DNA of 64,000 nt, taken from Heliocidaris erythrogramma. Taxonomy: Eukaryota; Echinodermata; Echinoidea; Camarodonta; Echinometridae. Shown piece by piece: positions 21,605 through 33,404 of the stretch. The notes under the pieces were generated by a model. That model was given only the letters and a program-made list of their open reading frames with translations. It did no database searches and was not told the DNA's origin. The stretch covers positions 30,741,313 through 30,805,312 of the forward strand of contig CM046853.1 in assembly GCA_025617745.1 (NCBI GenBank), written 5' to 3'. The position numbers and the translations under genes were made by a program. Position 1 is the stretch's first letter. The number at the start of each line of letters is the position of its first letter.

Positions 21605-22502
21605 CTCACCTGAGCCTAAGGCTTGAGCGAGCTATTGCGATGGAAATTTGTCCGTCGTCCGTCGTGCGTTGTCCGTTAACTTTTTACATTTTCATGTTCT
21701 TGATCACATGATCGGAATTCAACCAAACTAGGTAAATCATCCTTAGGGTTAGGGGACCCAAAGTTGCTACCCTGGGGGAGAGCCCCTGATTGTAAAAGCT
21801 ATGTAAATTTCAAACATCTTCTCCAGAACCAGGCATAGCTCAGACTTGGTATTGTGTATGGAGATACCTCTATAGATGAAGAATGAATGTTGTTCATGAA
21901 ATTTCTCTGAGTGGCCCTATAGGGGCCCTGTGGGGGTAACACACTGAGAGAGGGTGGGGGGGGTGCTGCCAGGCAAAATGTACATTCTGATCTTCTTCTC
22001 CAAAACACACGATCGGAATTCAACCAAACTTGGTAGGAATCATCCTTAGGGGTAGGGGATCCAAAATTGCTAAATTGGTACATGTGGCCCCCAGGGGGGC
22101 CCAGGGGGAGGGCCCCCAAGTGTAAAAGCTATGTCAATTCAAACATCTTCTTCTCCAGAATCGGAATAGCTCAGACTTGGTATTGTGTATGGAGATACCT
22201 CTATAGACGAAAAATGAAAGTTCATGATTTTTTTCTGGGTGGCCCTATAGGGGGTCTGTGGGGGTAACATACTGGAGGGGGGGGGGGGCAAGTTGTCCGC
22301 CATTCATAAACTTTTTACATTTTCAGCTTCTTCTCCAAAACCAATGATTGGAATTTAACCGAACTTGGTAGGAAGCTCAGACTTGGTATTGTGTATAGAG
22401 ATACCTCTATACATGAAGAATGAAAGTTGTTCATGAAATTTTTCTGGGTGGCCTTATAGGGGCCCCTGCACCAGATGTGAATTGATCCACGTCAGGTGAG
22501 CT
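21603..22502. mobile_element. 900-bp element with AGCTCACCTGA terminal inverted repeats
   Basis: AGCTCACCTGA (21603-21613) is exactly inverted at 22492-22502. Internally a segment beginning CTCAGACTTGGTATTGTGTA, with GAGATACCTCTATAGA and GGTGGCCcTATAGGGG, is repeated three times (near 21840, 22170 and 22378), and CGGAATTCAACCAAACTtGG is repeated too. No coding capacity. The left end coincides with the stop codon of the LINE relic. A family with these termini and internal repeats is common in marine invertebrate genomes (recollection). Second version 46591-47493. Confidence 0.75.
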
Positions 22503-23312
22503 TCATGCCCCCAATTTTGCTGTGACTCTTTTTTATAGAGTAGAAATGGAATTTTATTATTGTGAATGGCAATTCAGTAGCAATGAATTCCTGTACATGT
22601 AGAGAAAATGAAATTTGCCTCTTTTTTTTTTTTTTTTTTTAACATTTATCAATTGATGGCTTTTTTCCTTGTCCATCTTCCTAATACCTCAATCACACTA
22701 ATAAGACCGACACAAGACCCAGAACAAAATTACCCTTAATGGCAAAGAACTGGTCGGTTTGGTGGTGTGATGGTGGTAATAGGATGAGTGGGTGTAACTT
22801 GTGCCCCCCCCCCTTTCCTGAATCTTTAGGAAAAGTGTTAAAGACAACTTGCATGTTGTCTTCAGCACTTGTTGCTGCCAAGAAATATTATGTCCAGATA
22901 TATTTTTAAAAAATAAAATGTTGATCCTTTGCCACTGATAATATCCTTCTTGAAAAATCCCTACCCTTACCAACAATACAGAGCCACATAATGGTCCGAA
23001 CCAGTTAGTCTGTAATTTCTGTTGTATTGTAATTTGAATATACCCTTATTGAAACAAAAAATGAACTTTTTCCTTTAATTTGAACTTCCTTTTCTTGTGA
23101 AGGGTCAGAAAGGAGAAGGGAATAAGAGAGGAGAAAATGGAGAGGTGCAAAAAAACGGTAAAAACAAGCCATTGAGAGAAAGGAAGGAAAGGATGAAGAA
23201 ACAAATCATGAGAAGAGGATGAGGGAGAACGCAGTGATGGAGATATTGAGAGAGAGGAGAATAGTGAAGAGTGAACACAATCCCAAAGTGAATTTTGAAA
23301 TATTAGTAGGCC

Positions 23313-23625
23313 AAGTGCCGTACCCAGGATTTGTTAAAAGGGGGAGGGGGGTGGGTGTATATATCAGTATTTTGGGGGTCTTTTTACTCCAAAAAATCTC
23401 TGACAAGCCAAACAAAAAGAAAAAAAGTAACATTATTTGGGGTTACTTTCAAATTATCCAATATGTGTTAAAAAAAGTTAACAGGAATTCTAAGGCGGCG
23501 TTTTTAACATCAAAAAGGCGTGTGCCGACTTACAATAACACAAAAAGGGGGTGTCGACCACCTAAAAATGCCCCTTTTGTCAAAGGGGGTGTTTGGACAC
23601 CCCCCTCCCCTAGATAAGTGCATGG
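23313..23625. mobile_element. hAT-like non-autonomous element
   Basis: GTAGGCC precedes (23306-23312) and follows (23626-23632) a 313-bp segment whose left end, AAGTGCCGTACCCAGGATTT, resembles hAT-type termini. The G-rich left interior (GGGGGAGGGGGGTG) is mirrored by CACCCCCCTCCCC near the right end, though the very ends match poorly. Second version 48306-48620. Confidence 0.45.
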
Positions 23626-25073
23626 GTAGGCCTACCTTCTTGCATTAATTTTATTCTTCATTTCATGTATTCTGCATCTGTGTATTTATTTACTAAACCA
23701 AATTTATAACTAAAAAACACTTGATAACTCCTTGCCTGAACCAACATCGTGATTAGATGGAAGCTTGTGAACGTGTTAGAGTAAGGATGTGTATGTAGAG
23801 AGAGAGAGAGAGAGAGAAGAGGGGAGGGCGAGGTGTTTGCTGACAGAAATTGATGTCCATGCCCAGTCTAAACTGTCTTTGAAAAAGAGCATTCTGCAGC
23901 TACCTGGTGAAAAGAATATTTATGAAGCCGAAGTGAACCACGGAGAGCAGCAATACAAATTTCACAAGTGTTGGCTATATGTAAAGAGCAAGGAGTTCTG
24001 TCATAACTCCTTGGTCAGAGCAGGGAGGTAGAAGAGAGATCTCTCTTCCACCTCCCCAGTCAGAGCAAGAAGCTTACACTCCTTAGCCAGATGACTTGGC
24101 AAATCAGGTGTAGGCCTATGAGGGTAGGGGGCTATGAGGGTAGGGGGCTGGATCAAGTTTCATTTTGAGAAAATTTACCACAAACATTTGGATGATTTTG
24201 GCGTAATGAAAATTTTCTCACTTTTCAGATATGACGGTAACCTGATATGACTTGGATATTATCAATAATCAAGCTTCCAGAATGTTAGGCTATAGCCCAA
24301 TATTAGAAATATTAGAAGAAGAAAAAAGAAAGAAACCCCCAAACAAAAATCACTGACGTGAGGGGGGAGGGGCCAGGGGGATGCCACACTCTTATGACAA
24401 GTATTACATCTCCCTAATCAATTCCCCGTCCAAGGAGACAAAATAAAATCTTATGTGTTCATTGTTTTATCAGTCTTCAGTCGATCGCATGATCCTGCTG
24501 TTCTGAAGATACAAAAAAGGCTTTTCCCCACATTTCTCTCTATCCTCCTCCGATTGTAGTATTGGAAATTTGTCTAAGCATCCAACCGCATAGGCCTATA
24601 TGCCCGCCCCCGCACTATTTCCAGTACAATGTATATCTTGACGACTAGTAACCGAAATTAGTTTGGAAAATGTGAGGGATATTTTCGCTCGAGAGCGAGA
24701 AATAAATTTATTGGACCTGCGGGCACTCGTACTCCGCGAGCGCGCGGTGGCCGTTACCCGAAAATAAAACCAGAGTGGCGGGCTCTGAAACCAGCTAGCC
24801 CCTGCCTCGTACGGCAATAATTGTGAATGACGACAGGGCTGTATTTCCTCCACTCCGATGTCTCTCATTTTCTCTCCCTCCGAGCTCCAGCCCCGGCCCC
24901 TCCTTCCCTTACACAACGTCTAGTACGTCTCTGGTATAGAGCTGATCTTATGGATTGTTGTTTCGTCCATGTTTCAAAATGTGCGACCTCCCCTTCCCCT
25001 TTTCATTTGTTTCCTCTTTCTCTTTCTTTCTTGTCGGGCAAAAACATTTGTTATTCATGTATGTAGGATTACC

Positions 25074-25265
25074 ATGCAATAATCAAAATTTGGTAATTCT
25101 CCTCACACACAATGTCGCGACTACCCCAGCGACCGCCGGCCAGGCCAGGCGATCGACAGGCTAGGCTAGATGCAATAATCAAAATTTGGTAATTCTCCTC
25201 ACACACGATGTCGCGACTACCCCAGCGACCGCCGGCCAGGCCAGGCGATCGACAGGCTAGGCTAG
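25074..25265. repeat. Two tandem copies of a 96-bp CpG-containing unit
   Basis: ATGCAATAATCAAAATTTGG to GACAGGCTAGGCTAG is repeated head to tail, nearly identical (one A/G difference at ACACACaATGTCGCG). Second version 50068-50259. The surroundings (24700-25330) are richer in CpG than the rest of the window. Confidence 0.9.
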
Positions 25266-25638
25266 CCCCTTGCCGGCCCACGGGATGAGCTCCAGCGCTC
25301 AAGTTTTCTCTCGCGCGCGATAGTATTGCCGAGTTATCAATCCTTGGTATTGCAAGCCCTGTCAGCATTACACCCCACAGCGGCAGGCCAATGTAAATAG
25401 ACGTTACGCTGTGCATTTGCCGAAAGAGGGAGGTAGGCCGACCGTCACAAGTTATAAGCGTCATGCCATACGCTTATAAAATTTCGATTTTAAATCATAA
25501 ATATCTTGATAATGAAATCAGCAATTGACCTGTAAAAGTCACACGATTCCCGACTGACCTAAAGGTTTCTAATTATCATTGCAGCATGAGCTAATTCAGA
25601 TTTTTTTTTTTCTGATCTCCAACAAAGTTACTTGTTAC

Positions 25639-25880
25639 TCTGTGTATGTCCGTTTCTTAGACTTAGTGGAAAAAAAGAAAATTTGAAACCTTGAAACCTT
25701 ACCTAGAGATTGCCCGAGGGATATAGTCTATTTTTATTTTATTAAAATTTCACACATACCTAATTTTTTACCTCACATGATGATCAAAGAATAGTACTTG
25801 AAAGAATTGTTTTGTCTGTTCTCCTCTCACCCCCCCCCCCCCCCCCCCCTCCTCCGGAAAGAAAAAAAAAATAAAATTTA
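25639..25880. repeat. Right 240-bp direct repeat framing the 9.8-kb block
   Basis: Copy of the segment at 15598-15835; array sequence continues to the right (AAGTCACACAAATACAATG). Confidence 0.85.
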
Positions 25881-26075
25881 AGTCACACAAATACAATGTA
25901 CCCCGTTAAACATACTGAAAAAAAAATCACGTGTACCGAATACTGTAAGCATAGAGTATCGCAGCCATCCCCAGCGTCTGTTTGTTTTTTGGTCCAACCT
26001 CAAGTGGGCGTATTCGCCTCGCCGTCCCTACGTATGAAAGTTTTCCATTTCCTATAAAGTGGTGTATTAATATAC

Positions 26076-26166
26076 CTCGCTCTTCCGCTAATTTTCCATC
26101 CTCTCGTTCATTTTCCAGCATTCTTTTTTTTAAATTTCTTGAAGAGTTGGGGGTTTCATTTTAGTT
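26076..26166 (-). other. Exon-like segment (unit C), frame broken
   Basis: Counterpart of 11923-12011. The AG acceptor and GAGCGAG|GTATAT donor are kept, but insertion of bases in the ATTT.AAAAAAA stretch puts a stop after MKPPTLQE and shifts the frame. Confidence 0.35.
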
Positions 26167-26190
26167 CTGCTACAAAACTAAAATCATATA

Positions 26191-26826
26191 TTCAGAAAAA
26201 GGTTTGCGGTACAACCATGTGAGTTGGAATAACTCCACGTTCCGGTCAGAATGCTCTGGCCGTCGTCAGGAGAATGAGAAGAGCGAAAAAATCAGCAGAA
26301 TTTATATATGAAGCAGCAATTTACTTAATAAAATGGATGCAATCAAATAACATAGAAAGAAATAGTAACAGTAACATCAAAGTACCTACATAATTTCTTT
26401 CCCCAACAGGATGCCATGTTTCTCTCCACAGATTACCTATGGTCCCAAACCCCCTTTTGTGTCCAGCTTATCCAATGGTTAATCGATTTCTTAGGCCTAT
26501 TGTTCACTTGCTTTCATTGTTTTCTTTTCAACGCAGGATTCGTTTGATGTCACTTATCCTTTCAATGCAGGTACCTTGATGTTATTTATCCTTTCAATGT
26601 AGGTACTTTGATGTTACTGTTACTATTTCTTTCTATGTTATTTGATTGCATCCATTTTATTAAGTAAATTGCTGCTTCATATATAAATTCTGCTGATTTT
26701 TTCGCTCTTCTCATTCTCCTGACGACGGCCAGAGCATTCTGACCGAACGTGGAGTTATTCCAACTCACATGGTTGTACCGCAAACCTTTTTCTGAATAAC
26801 AACTTCACCATGCAAACCTTCAAATC
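26191..26826. mobile_element. Foldback element with 201-bp arms and 13-bp target duplication (unit C)
   Basis: Arms 26191-26391 and 26597-26797 are reverse complements with about one indel; the spacer is 205 bases. CTAAAATCATATA occurs before (26178-26190) and after (26827-26839) the insert, and unit E carries the empty site with a single copy. About 29 bases (AACAACTTCACCATGCAAAC...) lie between the right arm and the right duplication, so the arms are not strictly terminal on that side. The long arms recall foldback Mutator-like elements, but the duplication length is unusual. Confidence 0.8.
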
Positions 26827-27287
26827 CTAAAATCATATACTTATTCAAAAGTCCAATAAGGTTAATTAACTGCTCTTTCCCTATATATTTAAAGCTTTTA
26901 TACCAATGCAAATCCCCCTCCCAGTTTATATACATGTATTTTTTTAATATCCAATAAATTGAAATAAATCACCATGATCTTTCCAAAGGACTCTTATTTT
27001 TCACAGGTAAAAAATAAATGCTCATATGTCTCTTCATTTTTATAACAAAAGGAGCACATATTATTTTCCTAGTACATATAAGCTTATATAACATTTTAAC
27101 CTGAAACTTACATTTAAAGTACATTTCCTAGGTCTTAAAAATGTCTTTTTCAGATTCAAAATCAATGATTTCAGTGCCTTATACTGATAACAAGTTTTAT
27201 GAAACAGGTCCTGATCGACATGTAATAGGACAATAATATTTGTAAACCGCTCAATGATTGAACTTGTCTGAATTGTACCTCTGTCTC

Positions 27288-28537
27288 TCAGTCCGTTGGT
27301 GAGTCGATGAAAATGGGAAATCTCTGGTAGCGAAGTGCAATTTGCAGGAATCGGTCCACCACTCTCTCCAGTTTCTCCACCAAAGGCATTCTCATCTCTT
27401 CTTTTGTTCCTCATCTCTCAAATATGGTGAATAACATGCTTGCAAAAATTCTCCGGTTCTAAGAACGAATCCTCCTTATGGTCGTCACTGAGCCGAATTT
27501 CTTCCACTCAAAGTATTTATTATACATCTCATCATTCTTATCCAGTTTGTCCAAGTATTCGCAAGTTTAGACACAGATGGGAAATCTTGTACATGTATAA
27601 AGGAGTTCGGTGGAGCCATTCTGATGTAGTCTTCTTTTGGAGCTCCGTAGACAACTGGAAACCAAGCCCAGTGTCAAGGCATTGTACCAAAACTTTTCGG
27701 TGATATAATCGCGACATTCACTGTTTTCTAGAGCGAGATAGAACTTGTACTTCGGAAGACAGTTGTTAAGATTCCCACAAGGCTTCTCACCACATATTCC
27801 AAAACTATCGACACTGATATGTTTTGACAGAGCTCCAACAAACTCTTTGCGACTCCATGAGACTACCTGCAATTAGATGACACCCATGCAACCAGTTTTG
27901 TTTTGTTTTTTGCCCAGTTCCTGGTGACATTACCAACATGGATGGTGCATGCGGCACGTATCGCCCATATTCGGCCCCGGACATGACGGCCTTTTTGTTG
28001 GTTGCTCCTGTACGATACGTCATGATATAGTCATATGACTTATTCAGGTATTTGGCCGGGGAATAACCTGTTTTGTCGTGTGTATCGGGCTCTCAAATGT
28101 CCAGAAGATCCATTTCTGATGCTCGGATCGATACTGCATCAGCTTATCCCAGTTCCAGCTTGATTTGTAATAGAGCAATACAACATCACTTGAAGCAAGT
28201 GGTCATAGTTCTGCCCATAATCTATCTGAACGCCACAAGATAACCCAGGACAAGAATATTGCTTTTAATCTTGTTGTCCCGAATTAATCGTATCGAAGGG
28301 CCAGCCTATAGGATTATGCTTTCGACAAGCCAAACATAAACACTCTTGTAGCATTTCATAAGGGTTGAGGCACTCTCTCTCCCCCCGTTGGTGTCATTAT
28401 TGCGCTTACATTATGTCTTGCTGCCTTTACGGGTTTGCCAATTTCGTGACTGGGCTTGCATTATATGATAATAAAAGAAAGTAAATGATAAAGCTGAAAA
28501 TACATCCAAACAACCAGAATCTCATCAAATCCCTCAT
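27288..28537 (-). pseudogene. Fucosyltransferase C (GT10), many single-base indels
   Basis: Full-length homolog from ATG (28537) to stop, closest to D in its diagnostic positions. The frame is broken by roughly a dozen one- or two-base indels, among them GTGCAATTTGC near 27338, CCTTATGGTCG near 27477, ATTCGCAAG near 27558, CTGCAATTAG near 27869, CAACATGGATG near 27938 and GGCCGGGGAATAA near 28059. Most are absent from the second version of this locus (52276-53528), which has other indels instead. That suggests consensus errors near a contig end and not shared mutations, so the locus may be intact in the animal. Confidence 0.85.
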
Positions 28538-28974
28538 CTTGTGCAGACTTCAGGAGCTTCCGTAGGCTGTAAAAATATACACAACTTTCTTCGACATATC
28601 CAACGCGGCGACACATAGACGCATATACGCGAAGAGAGGGCCTAGACATTAAGGAGCATTGGCATCAATATGGATATGGGGGGGGGGGTGTTACCTGTCT
28701 CATTACGTGGATCAAATTATCACGGCCACTGATGGGGGAAGGTCATAGCTGGATCGTAGCATCTTCTTTTTACGTTCCTTTTCTCCCTCTCTTTTTTTTT
28801 TTTTTACTTCTTTGCGCCATTCGATAGGATTGGGGGGGGGGGGCACGACCCGTGATCCCCACCCTCATCCACACTCATGCCAACAAGCATAATAATTAAT
28901 GACATCTGTAGCGAGAAAAGAAAAGCATTGCCATTGTATTTGTTAACAACCTCAGTGTGAAGAATAAAGCATAA

Positions 28975-29188
28975 TTGAATAGATAGTGAAACGTGCCAAC
29001 AGAGAAATTGGTGTCACTTAAAAACAGCTGGAAGATATTGTAGAAAAGCAGTACTGGAAAAGTTGCAAGTGATTTGGAAACATTCAAATCACCCTCTGCA
29101 TGAGGAAGGGTCTTAAATATATCTGGAAGAAGTTTGGGAGGTCATTTCTCCCAAGTGCAGTGAAAGCATTCAACTACAGTTTCTGTAG
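28975..29188 (+). pseudogene. Reverse-transcriptase C-terminal relic (unit C)
   Basis: Same decayed form as in unit B (stop after REIGVT, LPGIRTDRF part missing), with further one-base losses (GTAGAAAAGCAG). Confidence 0.45.
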
Positions 29189-29457
29189 ATTAAAGATCTA
29201 GTCTCTAGTGTAGTTTCATCACCTCTGAGTACTTCTTTCTACTTTCTCTTCTTTTCTCCCCCCCCCCCCCCCTCCTCTCTCTCTCTCTCTCTCGCTCTCT
29301 CACTCTCTCACTCTCTTTTGGGTAGGTTGCGTTAAGGATTTACCGCTAATTTTCTCATTAATTGGTATTTTTATTGAAATAACATGGGAGTAAAATCTGA
29401 ACCTATCAGTTTTCAGGAAATGGTTGTAACAATTTGACAGTTGATTATAATACATGT

Positions 29458-29957
29458 NNNNNNNNNNNNNNNNNNNNNNNNNNNNNNNNNNNNNNNNNNN
29501 NNNNNNNNNNNNNNNNNNNNNNNNNNNNNNNNNNNNNNNNNNNNNNNNNNNNNNNNNNNNNNNNNNNNNNNNNNNNNNNNNNNNNNNNNNNNNNNNNNNN
29601 NNNNNNNNNNNNNNNNNNNNNNNNNNNNNNNNNNNNNNNNNNNNNNNNNNNNNNNNNNNNNNNNNNNNNNNNNNNNNNNNNNNNNNNNNNNNNNNNNNNN
29701 NNNNNNNNNNNNNNNNNNNNNNNNNNNNNNNNNNNNNNNNNNNNNNNNNNNNNNNNNNNNNNNNNNNNNNNNNNNNNNNNNNNNNNNNNNNNNNNNNNNN
29801 NNNNNNNNNNNNNNNNNNNNNNNNNNNNNNNNNNNNNNNNNNNNNNNNNNNNNNNNNNNNNNNNNNNNNNNNNNNNNNNNNNNNNNNNNNNNNNNNNNNN
29901 NNNNNNNNNNNNNNNNNNNNNNNNNNNNNNNNNNNNNNNNNNNNNNNNNNNNNNNNN
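29458..29957. other. Assembly gap of exactly 500 N
   Basis: Exactly 500 undetermined bases, the usual placeholder for a join of unknown size. Sequence on the two sides is not continuous: the left side ends in unit C, the right side restarts at the counterpart of position 4950. Confidence 0.98.
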
Positions 29958-30183
29958 AAATTCCACGGGTTTTTGAAAGAAATTTTAGGATGGGCATTGT
30001 GGTGTGTGGGGATCAATTATGATAGGTTGTTGCAGCATGTATGCCTGTATATTTTTACATATATACGTATCAAGTGTACAAAAAAATATGTTTCCCCCCC
30101 CCCCCCCTTGGCCTCAAGGAGGGGGGGGGGGGGGAGGTGCTTGGAGTGATGGGAAAGTCGGTAAGAAAAAAAATTATATTTAT

Positions 30184-30250
30184 CTTGGATTCGAAAACGC
30201 GACATTCCATATGTGAGGCAGTGACGCTACCGCTTGAGCTATCGAGAATT
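30184..30250 (-). pseudogene. tRNA-derived relic (second version)
   Basis: Same sequence as 5174-5240 in the part covering boxes A and B. Confidence 0.5.
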
Positions 30251-31798
30251 ACCTGTTATGAAGTGTGTATTTGGTAATCATATATAAACGTCCGTATCCA
30301 CCAAATTTTGCGCCACCAAAATCACCATCTCACTGAATTTAAGAACGGTCAGAAGCACCCAAACTGCCCTTTATTATTAACAGATAATGAGAAAAATGAT
30401 AAAAAATATAGAAGAAAGAGAAGAAAGACGTGTTTTGCAGTCATTTTCCAAATTACGCGCGCGTGTTCGTCATTGACGGACTCGCACGACGTCTGCAATA
30501 TTTCGAATCGTCTCAAACCACGCAGGTCAATGGCGTTTGGGCATGTAAAAAACCGTGATTTTGAAGCAAACGGGACAAATACAGGCCAAACGAATACCGT
30601 TCCGCACATCCAAGCAGAGAGCCGGACACGATGCAACGGAAGACGACCTCCGGGGCGAAGCGGGAAAAAAGCCTTTCTTCGACATAGAATCCCCTTTTTA
30701 CAGCGTACGAATCCCGTTGACTTACGTACGGTACCCCCCTCGACGCCTTACAGTATTATTATGATTGATTGATGATGATAGATAGATAGATACGCTCGCG
30801 CCCATACCTTGGGGGGCACGACCCCTGACCCCACCACCCCTACTCGGTCGCTTCGCTCAGAAAGGTCCACTTTTTCCAATGTTGAACCCCCCCCCCCCCC
30901 CGCAAAAATCCTAGTTACTGGCCTGTATCTTCTTATCATATCAGGAAAATCACATAAAGTATGTTGACAGTATAACCCCATCTTATAACCCCATCAAGTT
31001 CGGTTATTTTTCTCAAATGAAATCTGATCAGTCTGATCGAGGGCCGCTTTGATCGGAATTAACAATCTATTTCTCTCTCGTGTAAGCTCATAACCTTGCA
31101 AAGAAAGGAAAGCTACCGCAGTAATAGTAATTGATTAATAGCACCACGAAACAAAAGCGCAAATATATCTTTTCAATCCAAGGAATCTGTTTACCAGATG
31201 CTTCTGTAGAATGCAATATTATTTTCCCCATAGCCCACCCTGATACTGCACTCTTATCTTTCCCCTTCTCAACTATACCCTTATTTGGATAATTTGAAAC
31301 AAACCTGAATAAAGTTATATTACTACAAAAAAGCTAATGAGAATCATTTGCAATAAAAGTCATCGTTAACACAGTCACTATGACTTTGTGCTCTTTTATA
31401 ATAACAAGGTCTTAAAAATAGACTATATTAGTCTCTGTTGTTTAATATAATTATACTGTACACGATAATAACTACTTTCGAAAAATAAATTCAAGGGCAA
31501 TTTCAAAGGCCTATTGTACTGCCATAGAAATCAGGTCCGGATTACGTAATACGCGATTGTAATGTTCGCTCATTTTTAAAGGTGATAGACAGGGCTATTG
31601 AAATTGCCTTCAGTTGATTTTTCGAAAAAAAGTAGTTTTTATCGTGTTTATACCACTTGGGACAAAAACAGCTACCAAACAATTATTGCAAATGTTTGGT
31701 TTTTTTTTACAATAATGTACACAAATACCCCCACAAGACAATCAAATATGTTATATCTTCCACTAGCAAGAACAGTTACATCACAAAATGACTTAAAG

Positions 31799-32699
31799 GA
31801 GAATTAACCCCTGAGTACAAATTTACTTATATTGAAAGGTGTAATATATTCCTACTTATTGGCCTAAATCATTTTCTAATAAGATATTAGAAAAGGGTAT
31901 AAATAAAGATATTCCAACACCCGGTATCGTCTCCTACTCATTTACATGGGGGCTGCCATTTTCTTGCTGATTTGGATTTGTACATGAACCATTGAGAAAT
32001 GTTCCGGTCAGGAAGATATTTTGAATCCAAGACCTAAAATTGATTTTCTTCATTACCTAAAATCCCATATGTGACGAAAAATATAAAGTGGGTGTTTACA
32101 TGATTTATAAAAATTAAATCTTTATAATGATACTTTTAAATTGTCTGGTTTTGCTTAACAAAAATCTGTTTTCTTGGGTTTGCCAAACAGAGCAGAACAT
32201 AATATATGCAGCATGCATTCTGACTTTTCAAGTCCCATTATCCGAAAGCAGGTGAATGCATAGTTTGCCGCTATAGATGCTCAGGGAAGAAGCATCCATA
32301 AAATTTGAATTAATTTGCTCCGTCCATTGCGTCACAGTATGTAGAAAATAGATTTATATTAAGCGAATATCGATTTTCAACAGAAATATATAAGGAAATC
32401 TTCAGTTTAAAAATAAATTGACATATCTATTCTATATTTTTAATCTCAAATGGGTTTTTAATTTTGAAAAAGGCAATTGGGCATTTGGATTAAGAAAATC
32501 TTCTTGTACACATAAAAAAATGGCAGCCCCCATGTATTGCTAGCAGACGATACATATTGCTAGCAGATGATAAATTTTGCTCAGAAAATCTTGATTCGTA
32601 TCGATCTCGTATATTTTGACGCGAAGCCATATAGTCTAACAAGTAGGAATAAATAACACCTTTGAACACTATCGTCTTTATTGTTTGAGGTTAATTCTC
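31799..32699. mobile_element. GAGAATTAACC element (second version)
   Basis: Counterpart of 6824-7723, 901 bp, same terminal inverted repeats. Confidence 0.5.
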
Positions 32700-33404
32700 A
32701 ATTATGTACCGGAGCACAGATCTGGACCTCCCAAGATGATACCATTAAATCACTATGTTTTTATTTAAACGTAAACTGAAAAGAAATTCCTGCTGAATAG
32801 ATATAACTGTTAAGTGGCAACAAGAAAATGAATGAAAATAAAATCAAAGCAAGAGGCGTGAAAATGTGTGATTCCCCATCCTTCATCTTCCATCTATTTA
32901 CTCTCCCCCCCCCCCCCCCCCTCTCTCTCTCTCTCTCTCTTTCCCCTACTTAAGACATTGCTTCTTATTGTTTACATTACAATGATTTTTATACATACTG
33001 TTGTTACAACTCTTCTATTATGTAGTGTAAGGATGGGGGGGGGTGTCATGCGGGTCTAGTGTCATTGTATTTAATTATATTACAGAGCATTTGTATAAAT
33101 ACAATGGTTTACTGCCACTTGGTCTAATGCCAACCGTCTAACAGCATTCGGTCTAATATCAGTTGGTCTAATAACCAAATGACAAAAGGAGTTCGTCCAA
33201 GCTTTGCGATTGTTCTGAAATTACGGCGTCCGGATTGCATCCGGGTTCGAGTATAATATAGTTGATTTCGAGTAATTTGTTATATACCTGTGTGATAACC
33301 TGATGAGTGCACCATTCGTTATCATGTCTCTTTTTCGTGCCATATTACAATAATATTTGTAAACCGCTCAATGATTGATCTTGTCTGATTTGTATCTCTG
33401 TCTC

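Larger units (their letters stand above)
15836..25638. other. 9.8-kb non-array block between units B and C
   Basis: No fucosyltransferase sequence and no gene I can support. It contains tandem TAAGATTTG repeats, a 267-bp TIR element, an 810-bp TIR element, a LINE relic, a 900-bp AGCTCACCTGA element, a hAT-like element and a 96-bp tandem duplication, all listed separately. The parts 15836-17391, 17659-19393, 20204-21230, 22503-23312 and 23626-25073 otherwise show only short repeats. One shared motif, AAGCCAAGGAGCTC, occurs near 17203 and 17804 and inverted near 16588. The same block occurs at 40824-50631. Confidence 0.7.
4950..29457. repeat. 24.5-kb segment repeated after the gap (left version)
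   Basis: The whole segment recurs at 29958-54450 in the same order and orientation. The offset drifts only from 25008 to 24993 across 24.5 kb, with differences mainly in homopolymers plus a few short indels. Its left boundary pairs with the first base of the right contig, and its right boundary is the last base of the left contig. It holds fucosyltransferase units A, B and C and the 9.8-kb block. Confidence 0.95.

Noticed and set aside
23219-23617. 132-codon plus-strand frame
   Set aside because: Overlaps the hAT-like element and is not maintained in the second version.
25074-25265. CRISPR array or promoter island at the 96-bp tandem pair
   Set aside because: Only two adjacent copies without spacers, in a eukaryotic context; CpG content alone does not define a promoter.
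29300-30149. Several long open frames across the N tract
   Set aside because: They are undetermined bases translated as unknown residues; no sequence supports them.
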